From assembly GCA_963818505.1 (NCBI GenBank), contig CAWFSJ010000001.1, forward strand, positions 310,001-374,000: DNA of 64,000 bases. The letters run 5' to 3'. Below are positions 27,646 through 35,740 of the stretch, in pieces (within the stretch, counting starts at the first letter, position 1; each line of letters opens with the position of its first letter). The stretch is from JADKAV01 sp963818505. Its GTDB lineage: Bacteria > Actinomycetota > Actinomycetes > S36-B12 > UBA10799. The notes under the pieces are model-generated. The model saw only the letters and a program-made list of their open reading frames with translations. It was not told the DNA's origin and searched no databases. A program made the translations under genes and the position numbers.

Positions 27646-28866
27646 TCAGGCGATACCCAGCAGTGCGTCGATGGCCCGTGACATGAGCCCGGGTCCGCCG
27701 GGGTCGTCCCCGCCACGCAGTCTCTGTTCGTCGGCCCACTGATCGACGACCGCCAGTGCCTGCGGTGTGTTGAGGTCATCGGCGATTGCCGCTGCCAACT
27801 GGTCCACCGCGCGCACTGCGGAGGGACCAGTCGGTTGTGAGAGTGCGGCCCGCCAGGAGTCAAGCCGGGCTTGCGACTGGACAAGAAGCTCCTCGCTCCA
27901 CGGCCAGTCCTCGCGGTAGGACTGGGACAGAAGCGCAAGGCGCACGGCCATCGGGTCTACCCCTTGCTCGCGCAGCACCGACACGAAGACCAGATTCCCC
28001 AGCGATTTGCTCATCTTCTCGCCCTGGAACGAAACCATCGGAGCGTGGACATAGGCCCGCGCGAACGGCCAGCCCTCGAGCACCTCGGCCTCGGCGGCGC
28101 TCATCTCGTGGTGGGGGAAGATGAGGTCCCGGCCACCACCCTGGACGTCGATGGCCGGTCCGAGACTGTCCAGGGCGATGGTGGCGCACTCGATGTGCCA
28201 GCCGGGGCGGCCCGGTCCCACCTGACTGTCCCAGGACGGTTCACCCTCACGCGGTGCCTGCCACAGCAAAGGGTCCAAAGGGTTGCGCTTGCCCGCGCGT
28301 GTCGGGTCTCCCCCACGCTGGGAGGACAGTTCGAGCATCGCCTGCTCGTCCAGATTGCTCACGCTTGCGAAACGGGCCGCGGCCTCGACGTGGAAGTACA
28401 CGTCGTCGTCGACGAGGTAGGTCGCACCAGCCTCTTGCAACTGCCCGACACGGGCCGCCGCTGCGTCGATCGTCTCGACGGCACCGAGTAGTTGGGTCGG
28501 GGGCAGGATGCGCAGGGCCACCATGTCATCGCGGAAGCGCTGGATCTCCAACTCGGCCAGCTGACGCCAGTCCACAGCGTCGCGGGCGGCGCGCTCCAGC
28601 AGAGGGTCGTCGACATCAGTCACATTCTGGACGTACTGGACTTCGCGACCTGTGGCCAGCCAGAACCTGTGGATGGTGTCGAACAGCAGGTATGTGGAGG
28701 CATGCCCGATGTGTGTCGCGTCGTACGGCGTGATGCCGCACACGTACATCCGCGCCACCGGCCCCGGATTCAGCGGTCTCACCGATTGGGTGGCCGTATC
28801 AAAGGCTGTGAGTTCGAAGTCCAGGGCGGGCAGTAGTGGCAGATTCTCTGCTGGCCAGGAGCGCAC
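27646..28866 (-). CDS. mshC: Cysteine:1D-myo-inosityl 2-amino-2-deoxy-alpha-D-glucopyranoside ligase MshC
   Basis: A 406-residue class I aminoacyl-tRNA-synthetase-like enzyme that joins cysteine to GlcN-Ins in mycothiol synthesis. HIGH is at residues 52-55, the zinc/cysteine site begins MYVCGITPYDATHIGH and the KMSKS loop is present (EKMSKSLGN). The GITPYDATHIGHA form and the absence of the C-terminal anticodon-binding region of full CysS point to MshC. The neighbourhood (SCO1664-like, DUF3090, histidine phosphatase) is the usual mshC context. The GTG 28866 start has TAGGCT 6 nt upstream. Confidence 0.9.
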   Translation of the reverse strand: MRSWPAENLPLLPALDFELTAFDTATQSVRPLNPGPVARMYVCGITPYDATHIGHASTYLLFDTIHRFWLATGREVQYVQNVTDVDDPLLERAARDAVDWRQLAELEIQRFRDDMVALRILPPTQLLGAVETIDAAAARVGQLQEAGATYLVDDDVYFHVEAAARFASVSNLDEQAMLELSSQRGGDPTRAGKRNPLDPLLWQAPREGEPSWDSQVGPGRPGWHIECATIALDSLGPAIDVQGGGRDLIFPHHEMSAAEAEVLEGWPFARAYVHAPMVSFQGEKMSKSLGNLVFVSVLREQGVDPMAVRLALLSQSYREDWPWSEELLVQSQARLDSWRAALSQPTGPSAVRAVDQLAAAIADDLNTPQALAVVDQWADEQRLRGGDDPGGPGLMSRAIDALLGIA

Positions 28867-28872
28867 CAGGCA

Positions 28873-28878
28873 AGCCTA
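28873..28878 (-). promoter_or_regulatory. Leaderless -10 of mshC
   Basis: TAGGCT lies exactly 6 nt upstream of GTG 28866. Confidence 0.5.
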
Positions 28879-28954
28879 GTCCGAGTCCCTCGACAGCGAA
28901 CCCTTGCCTTAACGGTGCACGGCGGGTGATGGTGTACCCCAGGGTGGTGACCGA

Positions 28955-30265
28955 ATGAATATTCGCAAAATTGCACTGTCAATCCTCAGCACGGCAGTAG
29001 CCGTGGTCGCGGTGCCTGGCTGGAGCGCGGCGTCATGGCCCGGCCAGAACGGTCAGATCGTCTTCGTGTGCCGCGGACCTGGCGTCGGCTATGCCGGACA
29101 GGACATCTGCTCGATGAACCCTGATGGATCGGCATTGGTGAATCTGACCAATACGGCCACAGTGTCCGAGAGCATTCCGGACGTCTCGCCGGATGGGGCG
29201 CGGATATCGTTCATCCGGATCGGAGCGGACTCGAAGCCCTACGTCTGGGTCATGAATGCTGACGGTTCTGGTGCCGTGCAGGTGACCTTCACACCCAGCG
29301 ACGGCGCGGCGTGGACGCCCGACTCGAGGATCGCCTTCCGGGCGCAGACTGGACCGACCGACTATGAGTTCCAGACCGTTGCGATCGGTGGCAGCCCCAC
29401 GGTCCTGCTCGCCCCGGTGACCGGCAGCCACTTCCCACCTCGTTTCAATGCCGCCGGCGCATGGCTCTTCGCTGCCTTTGTGCCCGTGCCAGCCAAGCCC
29501 AGCGACAACACCTCGCAGATCTTCGTGGTCGCCGGGGGTGCGCCTACGCAGATCACGTTCGGTGCCGTGGGCGTGAACTCGAACCAGCAACCGTCCTGGT
29601 CGCCGGATGGCACCAAGATCGTGTACTGGCGCTCCACCACGGGCCAGGATCTCTATTCGGTTCCCAGCGCAGGCGGGTCCGAGACCCGGCTGACAAACAA
29701 TGTCGGCGTCAAGGAGGGGTGGCCTTCCTACTCGCCCGACGGCACCAAACTGGTCTGGGAACAAGAAGATGCCACCCACGACTTCTTCCACAAGCACATC
29801 GTGATTGCCGACGCCAACGGGACCAATCCGATCCCTGTGCCCACCCCGGGACTGGACGCAGCGATGCAGCCGGTCTGGGCTCCGATCAAACCCGTGAACC
29901 CGCCGCCCGCCCTTATTGCGGCCTTCACGGCTTCGGCACCAAAATCGGTGCGGCGCACAGCCGCCCTGCCCCTGACGCTGCAATGCATCGGGGATACCGC
30001 CTGCGATGTGCGCTACAGCGCTAGCGGAAAGGTGCCACGCAAGGGCAAGAAGCCCCTGAAGTTCGTCATCAGTGAGAAGGCGGCTGCTCTGTCCGCCAAG
30101 ACCGAACAGACTGTGAACGTGAGGATTCCGAAATCCGCACAATCGGCCTTGCGCAAGGCATTGAACGCGGGGAAGAAGCCGAGGATGACCGTGGTCGCGG
30201 CGGCGCGTCAACCGAGTGGGCCACCGATCAGGGAGGTCCGTCTGGGTGTCCGGATCGTCCGTTGA
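28955..30265 (+). CDS. Secreted TolB-like beta-propeller protein
   Basis: A 436-residue protein with a signal peptide (about residues 1-27) and repeated PD40-type strands such as DICSMNPDGSALVNLTN, VSPDGARISFIR, WSPDGTKIVYW and YSPDGTKLVWE, which build a TolB-like propeller. The last 110 residues form a separate basic beta-rich domain (KSVRRTAALPLTLQC) of a kind also seen at the ends of other exported proteins in this window. It is probably extracellular or cell-wall associated. The function is unknown. It lies divergent from mshC and 6 bp before the stop of the next, oppositely oriented gene. Confidence 0.8.
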   Translation: MNIRKIALSILSTAVAVVAVPGWSAASWPGQNGQIVFVCRGPGVGYAGQDICSMNPDGSALVNLTNTATVSESIPDVSPDGARISFIRIGADSKPYVWVMNADGSGAVQVTFTPSDGAAWTPDSRIAFRAQTGPTDYEFQTVAIGGSPTVLLAPVTGSHFPPRFNAAGAWLFAAFVPVPAKPSDNTSQIFVVAGGAPTQITFGAVGVNSNQQPSWSPDGTKIVYWRSTTGQDLYSVPSAGGSETRLTNNVGVKEGWPSYSPDGTKLVWEQEDATHDFFHKHIVIADANGTNPIPVPTPGLDAAMQPVWAPIKPVNPPPALIAAFTASAPKSVRRTAALPLTLQCIGDTACDVRYSASGKVPRKGKKPLKFVISEKAAALSAKTEQTVNVRIPKSAQSALRKALNAGKKPRMTVVAAARQPSGPPIREVRLGVRIVR

Positions 30266-30271
30266 CCGTCC

Positions 30272-31024
30272 TCAGATCAACGGCCAGGGCACCGCTGGCC
30301 AACTACCGCTAGGCGCCGGGAACACCGTGGTGTCGAGAAGTTCCTTTGCGCGACGACGGGTTGCATTCACCTCCGACGGTTGCAGCCACTGCCCCAGCTC
30401 CTCGAACTGGTCGAGGGCTGCCTGAAGGTCGTGAAGATCTGATCGAGGGATCTCCGCGCCGACCATCCCCCACAGGACTGTGCGCAACTTCGGCTCGACG
30501 TGGAAGGTCACGCCATGATCGATGCCGAAGAGGTCCGTGTCAGTGCGCAGAAGGTGACCGCCTTTGCGATCGGCATTGTTGGCGACCGCATCGAACACGA
30601 TCATCCTGGCGATGTGCGGATCATTGCGATGAGCCACCACCACTGGTCCGTCGTCCGTCTGGGCATCCAGTACGGCGATCCAGTCCTGCGGCACGGAACG
30701 AGGGGGGAACACGGCGATGTCGATGCTTCCCTGTACCCACTGCTGGACCACGCCCGGTCCGGCCGGTCCGGTCTCGCGCCATTGTGTCGGGGGCACCAGG
30801 CCCCAGCCGAGCAGTTCGTCCAGAAGTGCCGCCGCCCGCTCCCGCCGACACAAGGTGCCGGTCGGGAAATCCCAAAGGGGCTGCTCGCCTGCCTGGGGCT
30901 TGTACACAACACGCAACGGAGCGTTCTGCGTGTCGATGCTGCACAGCAACGCGTTGTTCGACGAGTCGGGCAGACGCCCCAGCACGCGCATCGGACCAGC
31001 GCGCAGGAGATCGTCCTCGGTCAT
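30272..31024 (-). CDS. SCO1664-family protein (PI3/4-kinase-like fold)
   Basis: A 250-residue protein of the family conserved beside mshC in actinobacteria. The segments LRVVYKPQAGEQPLWDFPTGTLCRRERAA, FDAVANNADRKGGHLLR and FGIDHGVTFHVEPKLRTVLW resemble the nucleotide-binding lysine, catalytic HxxN-like loop and DHG metal motif of PI3/4-kinase-like enzymes. The true target is unknown. I start at ATG 31024, overlapping the DUF3090 stop by 4 bp, although the frame stays open upstream to 31102. Confidence 0.85.
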   Translation of the reverse strand: MTEDDLLRAGPMRVLGRLPDSSNNALLCSIDTQNAPLRVVYKPQAGEQPLWDFPTGTLCRRERAAALLDELLGWGLVPPTQWRETGPAGPGVVQQWVQGSIDIAVFPPRSVPQDWIAVLDAQTDDGPVVVAHRNDPHIARMIVFDAVANNADRKGGHLLRTDTDLFGIDHGVTFHVEPKLRTVLWGMVGAEIPRSDLHDLQAALDQFEELGQWLQPSEVNATRRRAKELLDTTVFPAPSGSWPAVPWPLI

Positions 31025-31578
31025 GTGACGTGGCGGCGGTACCCGTTGGCCCGCGGGCAGATGTGGCCCTGTGGGTCGATGGGCAGATGGCAGAACGGAC
31101 ATTGGGGTCGGCCTGCAGCCACCACCCGACTGGTTCGGATGGAGAAGGCCAAGGCGTCCATGGGGGTCATTCGCACTCGCAGCGTGTCCGGGCCCTCACC
31201 CTCGTCGTCGCCGATGTCGGGCACATCGTCACTGTCGTACTCGGCGTGGGCCTCGATGATCACCGCCTCGTCCGAGGGATCCCATCCGATGCCCATCGAG
31301 GCGATCCGGAATTCGCTGTCGATCGGCTGATCCAACGGTGCGGTGTCGATCAGTTCCTCGTCGGCCTCCTCGGGCACCTCGACGCCGGACCTGCGGATCT
31401 GGTCGAGCAGTTCTATGACCTTCTCAGCCAGAACAGCCGCTTGCTCCTTCTCGCACACCGCGCTCACCGGCTGCCCGCCGTCGCTCACCTGCAGGAAGAA
31501 CATGCGATCGCCAGGCTCCCCCACTGTGCCGACCACGAAGCGCCGTGGATGCGAGAACGACAGGATGCGACGGGTCAC
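31021..31578 (-). CDS. DUF3090 family protein
   Basis: A 185-residue protein of unknown function conserved with mshC and the SCO1664-type gene. The N-terminal SFSHPRRFVVGTVGEPGDRMFFLQ is the family signature. The C-terminus CPFCHLPIDPQGHICPR has three Cys and a His that could bind one zinc. The GTG 31578 start has TAGTCT 7 nt upstream, overlapping the stop of the phosphatase gene. It is translationally coupled to the next gene by a 4-bp overlap. Confidence 0.9.
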   Translation of the reverse strand: MTRRILSFSHPRRFVVGTVGEPGDRMFFLQVSDGGQPVSAVCEKEQAAVLAEKVIELLDQIRRSGVEVPEEADEELIDTAPLDQPIDSEFRIASMGIGWDPSDEAVIIEAHAEYDSDDVPDIGDDEGEGPDTLRVRMTPMDALAFSIRTSRVVAAGRPQCPFCHLPIDPQGHICPRANGYRRHVT

Positions 31579-31585
31579 GGGCTAG

Positions 31586-31591
31586 AGACTA
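31586..31591 (-). promoter_or_regulatory. Internal leaderless -10 of DUF3090 gene
   Basis: TAGTCT lies 7 nt upstream of GTG 31578. Its first bases are the TAG stop codon of the histidine phosphatase gene. Confidence 0.45.
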
Positions 31592-32245
31592 CTGCGATCC
31601 ACGGCCACCGACGACCGCGTCGGAGCCCTTATCGGGTTCTTTACGCCCAAGGCGAAGAGCGCCCGTGTCGTTGAACCGCTCGACGAAGGGCCTCTTGGGC
31701 GTGTAGTGGATGACACTGACCGAGGCGGTGTCGACCACGATCCGCTGGAAATGGTCGAGATGAACCCCGAGCGCGTCGGCGAGTATCGCCTTGATGACAT
31801 CGCCGTGACTGACGACCCAGATGATCGAATCAGGGTGCTCCCGCACAAGGCTGTTCACCGCGTGCGTTGCCCTGTGGGCCATCTGCGCCATGGTCTCGCC
31901 CTCCGGGAACCGGGCGGCGGAGGGCAGCCATTGCACGATCTCCCAGGCCGGTTCAGTGGCCAGTTCACTCAGCGCCGTGCCACTCCATTGCCCGTAGTCA
32001 CATTCGGCGAAGGCCTCGTCGACAACCGGTTCGGCGCGTCCGCCCACGACCAGTTCAGCGGTCTGACGTGCGCGCAGTTGCGGGGAGCTGACCACCAGGT
32101 CCAGTGGCACGTCGGCGAGCCGGGCGCCCAGCGACGACGCTTGTTCCCTGCCCGTTTCGTCCAGAGGTGTCTCACTTCGCCCGGCGAGGACTCCCTCGGC
32201 GTTCGCGACGGATCGGCCGTGTCGGATCAGAAGCACAGTGGTCAC
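31589..32245 (-). CDS. Histidine phosphatase family protein (MSMEG_4193 type)
   Basis: A 218-residue branch-1 histidine phosphatase/phosphoglycerate-mutase-like enzyme. The catalytic RHG is at residues 8-10 (LLIRHGRSVAN), the acid/base region is FAECDYGQWSG, and the second histidine is in WVVSHGDVIKAIL. Its genomic place next to DUF3090 is the usual one. I start at GTG 32245, where TATCCT lies 7 nt upstream, rather than at 32266. The substrate is unknown. Confidence 0.9.
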   Translation of the reverse strand: MTTVLLIRHGRSVANAEGVLAGRSETPLDETGREQASSLGARLADVPLDLVVSSPQLRARQTAELVVGGRAEPVVDEAFAECDYGQWSGTALSELATEPAWEIVQWLPSAARFPEGETMAQMAHRATHAVNSLVREHPDSIIWVVSHGDVIKAILADALGVHLDHFQRIVVDTASVSVIHYTPKRPFVERFNDTGALRLGRKEPDKGSDAVVGGRGSQ

Positions 32246-32252
32246 GTGGCTC

Positions 32253-32258
32253 AGGATA
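32253..32258 (-). promoter_or_regulatory. Leaderless -10 of the histidine phosphatase gene
   Basis: TATCCT lies 7 nt upstream of GTG 32245, in the short divergent gap shared with the CorA-type gene. Confidence 0.5.
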
Positions 32259-32270
32259 GGCCGCATACGG

Positions 32271-32276
32271 CAGACT
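32271..32276 (+). promoter_or_regulatory. Leaderless -10 of the CorA-type gene
   Basis: CAGACT lies exactly 6 nt upstream of GTG 32283. The same hexamer and spacing recur at the maltokinase gene. Confidence 0.4.
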
Positions 32277-32282
32277 GCGAAC

Positions 32283-33308
32283 GTGATCCGCGGCTTGGGC
32301 GTCTACAAAGACGGGCAACTCGTCGGCGAACAGGAGTACCGCGACGTCGCCGGTGAGATTCCCGGGGATGCGGCGTTGCTGCGCCAGCAGTTGGAGCAGC
32401 TCTACAGCGACGCATGTGCGCAGCCGGGACAGTTCGTTTGGATCGGGCTGTTCGAACCCTCCCGCTCAGAGATCAGCCTCGTCCAGGACGTGTTCGCGTT
32501 GCCGGAGTTGCAGGTCGAGGACGCCGCGAACCACCGGCAGCGGCCGAAGGTGGAACTGGCAAACGGCGGCGCTCTTGTGATCTTGAAGATCCTCTCGTAT
32601 TACGAGTCGACCTCGGATGTGGAAACCGGTCAGATCTCGATCTTCCTCGGCGAGCACTTCATCATCACCGTCCGGTTCGGCCCTCTGGGCGAGGTGAGGT
32701 CAATCCGGGAGCACCTCGAGGCCCACCCGGAGTTGCTCGCGCACGGGCCCACTTCGGTGGCACATGCGATCATGGACACCACCGTTGACGGCTATTTGAA
32801 CGTGGCCGAGGAGGTGAACCGGGACATCGAGGAACTCGAGGAATCGGTCTTCTCACCCGCCCGGACAAACGACGCCGAGAGCATTTACCGGGTCAAACGC
32901 GAGAACCTCGAGATGCGACGAGCCGTCAATCCCCTCGTCAGCGTGGCCCACAGTCTGGTGCGCGGCGAGGTCAACGGGATCCCTGCTGAACTTCAACCCT
33001 TCTTCCGCGACCTCGGAGACCACGTGCTGCGTGTGGCCGACCAGGCCGAAGCCAACGACCAGTTGCTGATGACGCTTCTCATGGCCTCGACCTCGCGGCA
33101 GGACCTGCAGCAGAACGCCGACATGCGCCGCATCAGTGCGTGGGTCGCGATCGCCGCCGTGCCCACGATGATCGCGGGCATCTATGGGATGAACTTCGAC
33201 TCCATGCCCGAGTTGCACTGGCGTTTCGGGTACCTGCTGATCCTGTCGCTCATGGCCGGGGCCTGCCTGTCCATGTACCGGGCATTCCGGCGCTCCGGCT
33301 GGTTGTGA
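32283..33308 (+). CDS. CorA-family divalent cation (magnesium/cobalt) transporter
   Basis: A 341-residue CorA-type channel. A large cytoplasmic domain (residues 1-280) with a long helical region (VAEEVNRDIEELEESVF) is followed by two membrane helices. The selectivity loop YGMNF, the GMN motif, lies after the first membrane helix. The GTG 32283 start is chosen because the hexamer sits 6 nt upstream; the frame is open back to 32238. The gene is divergent from the phosphatase and converges with uppP, with 4 bp between stops. Confidence 0.92.
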   Translation: MIRGLGVYKDGQLVGEQEYRDVAGEIPGDAALLRQQLEQLYSDACAQPGQFVWIGLFEPSRSEISLVQDVFALPELQVEDAANHRQRPKVELANGGALVILKILSYYESTSDVETGQISIFLGEHFIITVRFGPLGEVRSIREHLEAHPELLAHGPTSVAHAIMDTTVDGYLNVAEEVNRDIEELEESVFSPARTNDAESIYRVKRENLEMRRAVNPLVSVAHSLVRGEVNGIPAELQPFFRDLGDHVLRVADQAEANDQLLMTLLMASTSRQDLQQNADMRRISAWVAIAAVPTMIAGIYGMNFDSMPELHWRFGYLLILSLMAGACLSMYRAFRRSGWL

Positions 33309-33312
33309 CGGC

Positions 33313-34143
33313 TCAGGCGCTGATCACGCCAGCCGACAGCAGCACCAGCAGCAGGCTTCCCAGTGCCACCCGGTAGATCACGAATGGCAGGAAGGAACCG
33401 TGAGAGACGTAGCGGATCAGCCAGGAGATGACCGCGTAGCCGACGAAGAAGGCCACCACGGTCGCGAGAATGGTCGGGCCCCAGGAGACGTTGGCGTCCT
33501 CGCCGATCTTCAGCGCCTCGTACAACCCCGAGATCACGACCGCCGGGATGGCCAGCAGGAACGCGTAACGGGTCGCTGAGGGCCTGTCGAAGCCGAGGGC
33601 CCGACCGGTGCTGATCGTGGCGCCCGACCGGGACACCCCCGGGATGAGGGCCAGTGCCTGCCCGAAGCCGAAGATCAACCCGCTGCGCACGGTCAGGTCG
33701 TCCAGGGTCTTCTCCTGTCGGCCCCACTTGTCGGCCGCGCCGAGCACCAGGCCGAAGACGATCAGCACGGTGGAAACGAGCCATAGGTTGCGCGCCGCGG
33801 TCTCGATCTGGTCGCTGAACGCCAGCCCGAAGACCCCGATCGGGATCGTGCCGATGATCACGTACCAGCCCATCCGGGCATCGATGTTGCTGCGCAAATC
33901 AGGGGTGTACAACGACTTGGTCCACATCGTGAGGATGCGCCAGATGTCCTTGCGGAAGTACACAAGCACCGCGGCCTCGGTGCCAAGCTGGGTCACCGCT
34001 GTGAACGCCGCACCGGGGTCACCCCAGCCCGCCAGGGTGCTCACGATCAGGATGTGGGCACTCGAGGAGATCGGCAGGAACTCGGTCAGTCCCTGCAGGA
34101 TCCCGAGGATGAGCGCTTCGAGGTAGCCGATGGGGTCGCCCAT
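33313..34143 (-). CDS. uppP: Undecaprenyl-diphosphatase UppP (BacA)
   Basis: A 276-residue integral membrane phosphatase that recycles undecaprenyl diphosphate for cell-wall synthesis. The two family motifs are present: LTEFLPISSSAHILIV near residue 20 and ALIPGVSRSGATISTGRALG in the middle, with about seven membrane segments. Its ATG overlaps the stop of the upstream LLM oxidoreductase by 1 bp (TGATG). This gene is commonly part of the mshC neighbourhood in actinobacteria. Confidence 0.95.
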   Translation of the reverse strand: MGDPIGYLEALILGILQGLTEFLPISSSAHILIVSTLAGWGDPGAAFTAVTQLGTEAAVLVYFRKDIWRILTMWTKSLYTPDLRSNIDARMGWYVIIGTIPIGVFGLAFSDQIETAARNLWLVSTVLIVFGLVLGAADKWGRQEKTLDDLTVRSGLIFGFGQALALIPGVSRSGATISTGRALGFDRPSATRYAFLLAIPAVVISGLYEALKIGEDANVSWGPTILATVVAFFVGYAVISWLIRYVSHGSFLPFVIYRVALGSLLLVLLSAGVISA

Positions 34144-35189
34144 CAGGCCAGTCCGGCGGCTTCCACCACCTCGGCCATCGTCCGAAGGGTCTGCAGCCTC
34201 TCATCGAGCGAACCCGCGTAGGTCGCCACGGTCAGGGTCGTGACCCCGGCATCCGCATAGGCGTGCAGCCGGTCCCGGACCCGGTCCGGTGGCCCGATTA
34301 GGGATGTCTTGTCGATGAAGTCGAGGGGCACTGCTGCCATCGCCGCGACCTGATCCTTGGACAGGTACTTGTTCTGGATGTCGATAGCGGCCTCTTCGTA
34401 TCCCATGCGGGAGACCAGCTTGTTGTAGAAGTTCTTGTCGCGGCTGCCCATACCGCCGATGTACAACGCCGAGTAGGCGCGCAAGGGCATGGCACAGGCC
34501 TCGACGTCGTCGCCGAACACGACGGGCACGGTCGGCACCACATCGAAGCCCTCGAGGGACTTCATGGCCTTCTCGCGCCCGGTTGCGATGTTGGCCAGCA
34601 ACTCGGGGGCGAACTCGGGGCTGTAGAAGATGGCCAGCCAGCCGTCGAACAGTTCCCCTGCCAGTTCCAGGTTCTTCGGGCCGATCGCAGCCAGATACAT
34701 GGGGATGTAGTCGCGCACGGGATGGACCGTCAGCGTCAATGCTTTGCCGGGACCGTCTGGCAGAGGCAGGGTGAAGAACTCGCCGTCGTACTTCAGGCGC
34801 TCACGGCGCAGTGCCTGGCGCACGATGTCGGTGTACTCGCGGGTCCTGGCCAACGGCTTGTCGAACTTGACGCCGTGCCAGCCCTCGGACACCTGCGGCC
34901 CGGACACTCCCAGACCGAGCCGGAACCTGCCGCCGGAGAGGGTGTCCAACGTCGCCGCGGTCATCGCGCAGTTCGCCGGTGTGCGACCGGGGATCTGGAA
35001 GACCGCACTGCCGATATCGATCTGCTCGGTCTGGGCCGCGATCCAGGCCAGGACCGTAGCGGCGTCCGACCCATAGGCCTCAGCGGCCCACACCACGGCG
35101 TAACCCAGCTTGTCGGCCTCACGCGCAAGAGCCAAATTGTCGGCGTCGTTACCGGCGCCCCAATACCCGAGATTCACTCCTAGTTGCAT
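34143..35189 (-). CDS. LLM-class (probably F420-dependent) oxidoreductase
   Basis: A 348-residue luciferase-like monooxygenase-fold enzyme, very likely using coenzyme F420. The segments LGVNLGYWG, LGLGVSGPQVSEGWHGVKFDKPLARTREY and GPPDRVRDRLHAYADAGVTTLTV are typical of this actinobacterial subfamily. The exact substrate is unknown. ATG 35189 has TAGGCT 6 nt upstream. It is translationally coupled to uppP. Confidence 0.87.
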   Translation of the reverse strand: MQLGVNLGYWGAGNDADNLALAREADKLGYAVVWAAEAYGSDAATVLAWIAAQTEQIDIGSAVFQIPGRTPANCAMTAATLDTLSGGRFRLGLGVSGPQVSEGWHGVKFDKPLARTREYTDIVRQALRRERLKYDGEFFTLPLPDGPGKALTLTVHPVRDYIPMYLAAIGPKNLELAGELFDGWLAIFYSPEFAPELLANIATGREKAMKSLEGFDVVPTVPVVFGDDVEACAMPLRAYSALYIGGMGSRDKNFYNKLVSRMGYEEAAIDIQNKYLSKDQVAAMAAVPLDFIDKTSLIGPPDRVRDRLHAYADAGVTTLTVATYAGSLDERLQTLRTMAEVVEAAGLA

Positions 35190-35195
35190 GACCGC

Positions 35196-35201
35196 AGCCT
35201 A
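35196..35201 (-). promoter_or_regulatory. Leaderless -10 of the LLM oxidoreductase/uppP pair
   Basis: TAGGCT lies exactly 6 nt upstream of ATG 35189. Confidence 0.5.
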
Positions 35202-35241
35202 TCCGCGGTGCGCGTCGGTCCGGCTGAAAGGTCGTGCGATG

Positions 35242-35664
35242 GGCAGCCCGCCCCGGGGGCGTTGGGGTTTGCCGACCAGTTAACTGCCTGAAATCCCCAA
35301 AGGTCTCCCGAGCCCCGCCCCCCCGGGGCGTTGCGGTTTGCCGACCAGTTAACTGTCTGAAATCCCCAAAGGTCTCCCGAGCCCCCCGCCCGCCCCGGGG
35401 CGTTGCGGTTTGCCGACCAGTTAACTGCCCGAAATCCCCAAAGGTCTCCCGCGCCCACCGCCCGCCCCGGGGGCGTTGCGGTTTGCCGACCAGTTAACTG
35501 CCTGAAATCCCCAAAGGTCTCCCGCGGCCACCGCCCGCCCCGGGGGCGTTGGGGTTTGCCGACCAGTTAACTGCCTGAAATCCCCAAAGGTCCCCCGAGC
35601 CCACCGCCCGCCCCGGGGCGTTGGGGATTGCCGACCAGTTAACTGCCTGAAATCCCCAAAGGTC
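35242..35664. repeat. Six tandem copies of a ~72-bp intergenic repeat
   Basis: The gap between the LLM gene and the aldo/keto reductase holds six near-identical units. Each contains the perfect palindrome CAGTTAACTG, flanked by GGGGTTTGCCGAC and GCCTGAAATCCCC-type arms that form a longer imperfect palindrome, and a GC-rich CCCCGGGG linker. Successive GTTAAC centres (35279, 35348, 35420, 35493, 35566, 35638) are spaced 69, 72, 73, 73 and 72 bp. The spacings are not all multiples of three, so the repeat is not maintained as protein. The rest of the 550-bp gap holds only the flanking promoters. Confidence 0.9.
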
Positions 35665-35728
35665 CGAGGGCGAAGGACGACCCCACGCACCTCGTCACGA
35701 TGCGGCAGCGATTCGGGGATGACTCGGA

Positions 35729-35734
35729 TACGGT
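35729..35734 (+). promoter_or_regulatory. Leaderless -10 of the aldo/keto reductase gene
   Basis: TACGGT lies exactly 6 nt upstream of GTG 35741. Confidence 0.5.
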
Positions 35735-35740
35735 TTCGGT

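Noticed and set aside
27646..28866. Cysteinyl-tRNA synthetase
   Set aside because: The protein shares the HIGH/KMSKS core, but it lacks the C-terminal tRNA-binding part, has the MshC form of the zinc-site region and sits in the mshC neighbourhood.
35242..35664. CRISPR array
   Set aside because: The units are tandem with no unique spacers of constant size, the repeat is far longer than a CRISPR repeat and no cas genes are nearby.
35180..35690. Two minus-strand ORFs made of GDLWGFQAVNWSANRNAPG-like repeats
   Set aside because: They are translations of the 72-bp intergenic repeat. Unit spacings of 73 bp break the frame between copies, and there is no start or ribosome site, so a repeat protein is not maintained.
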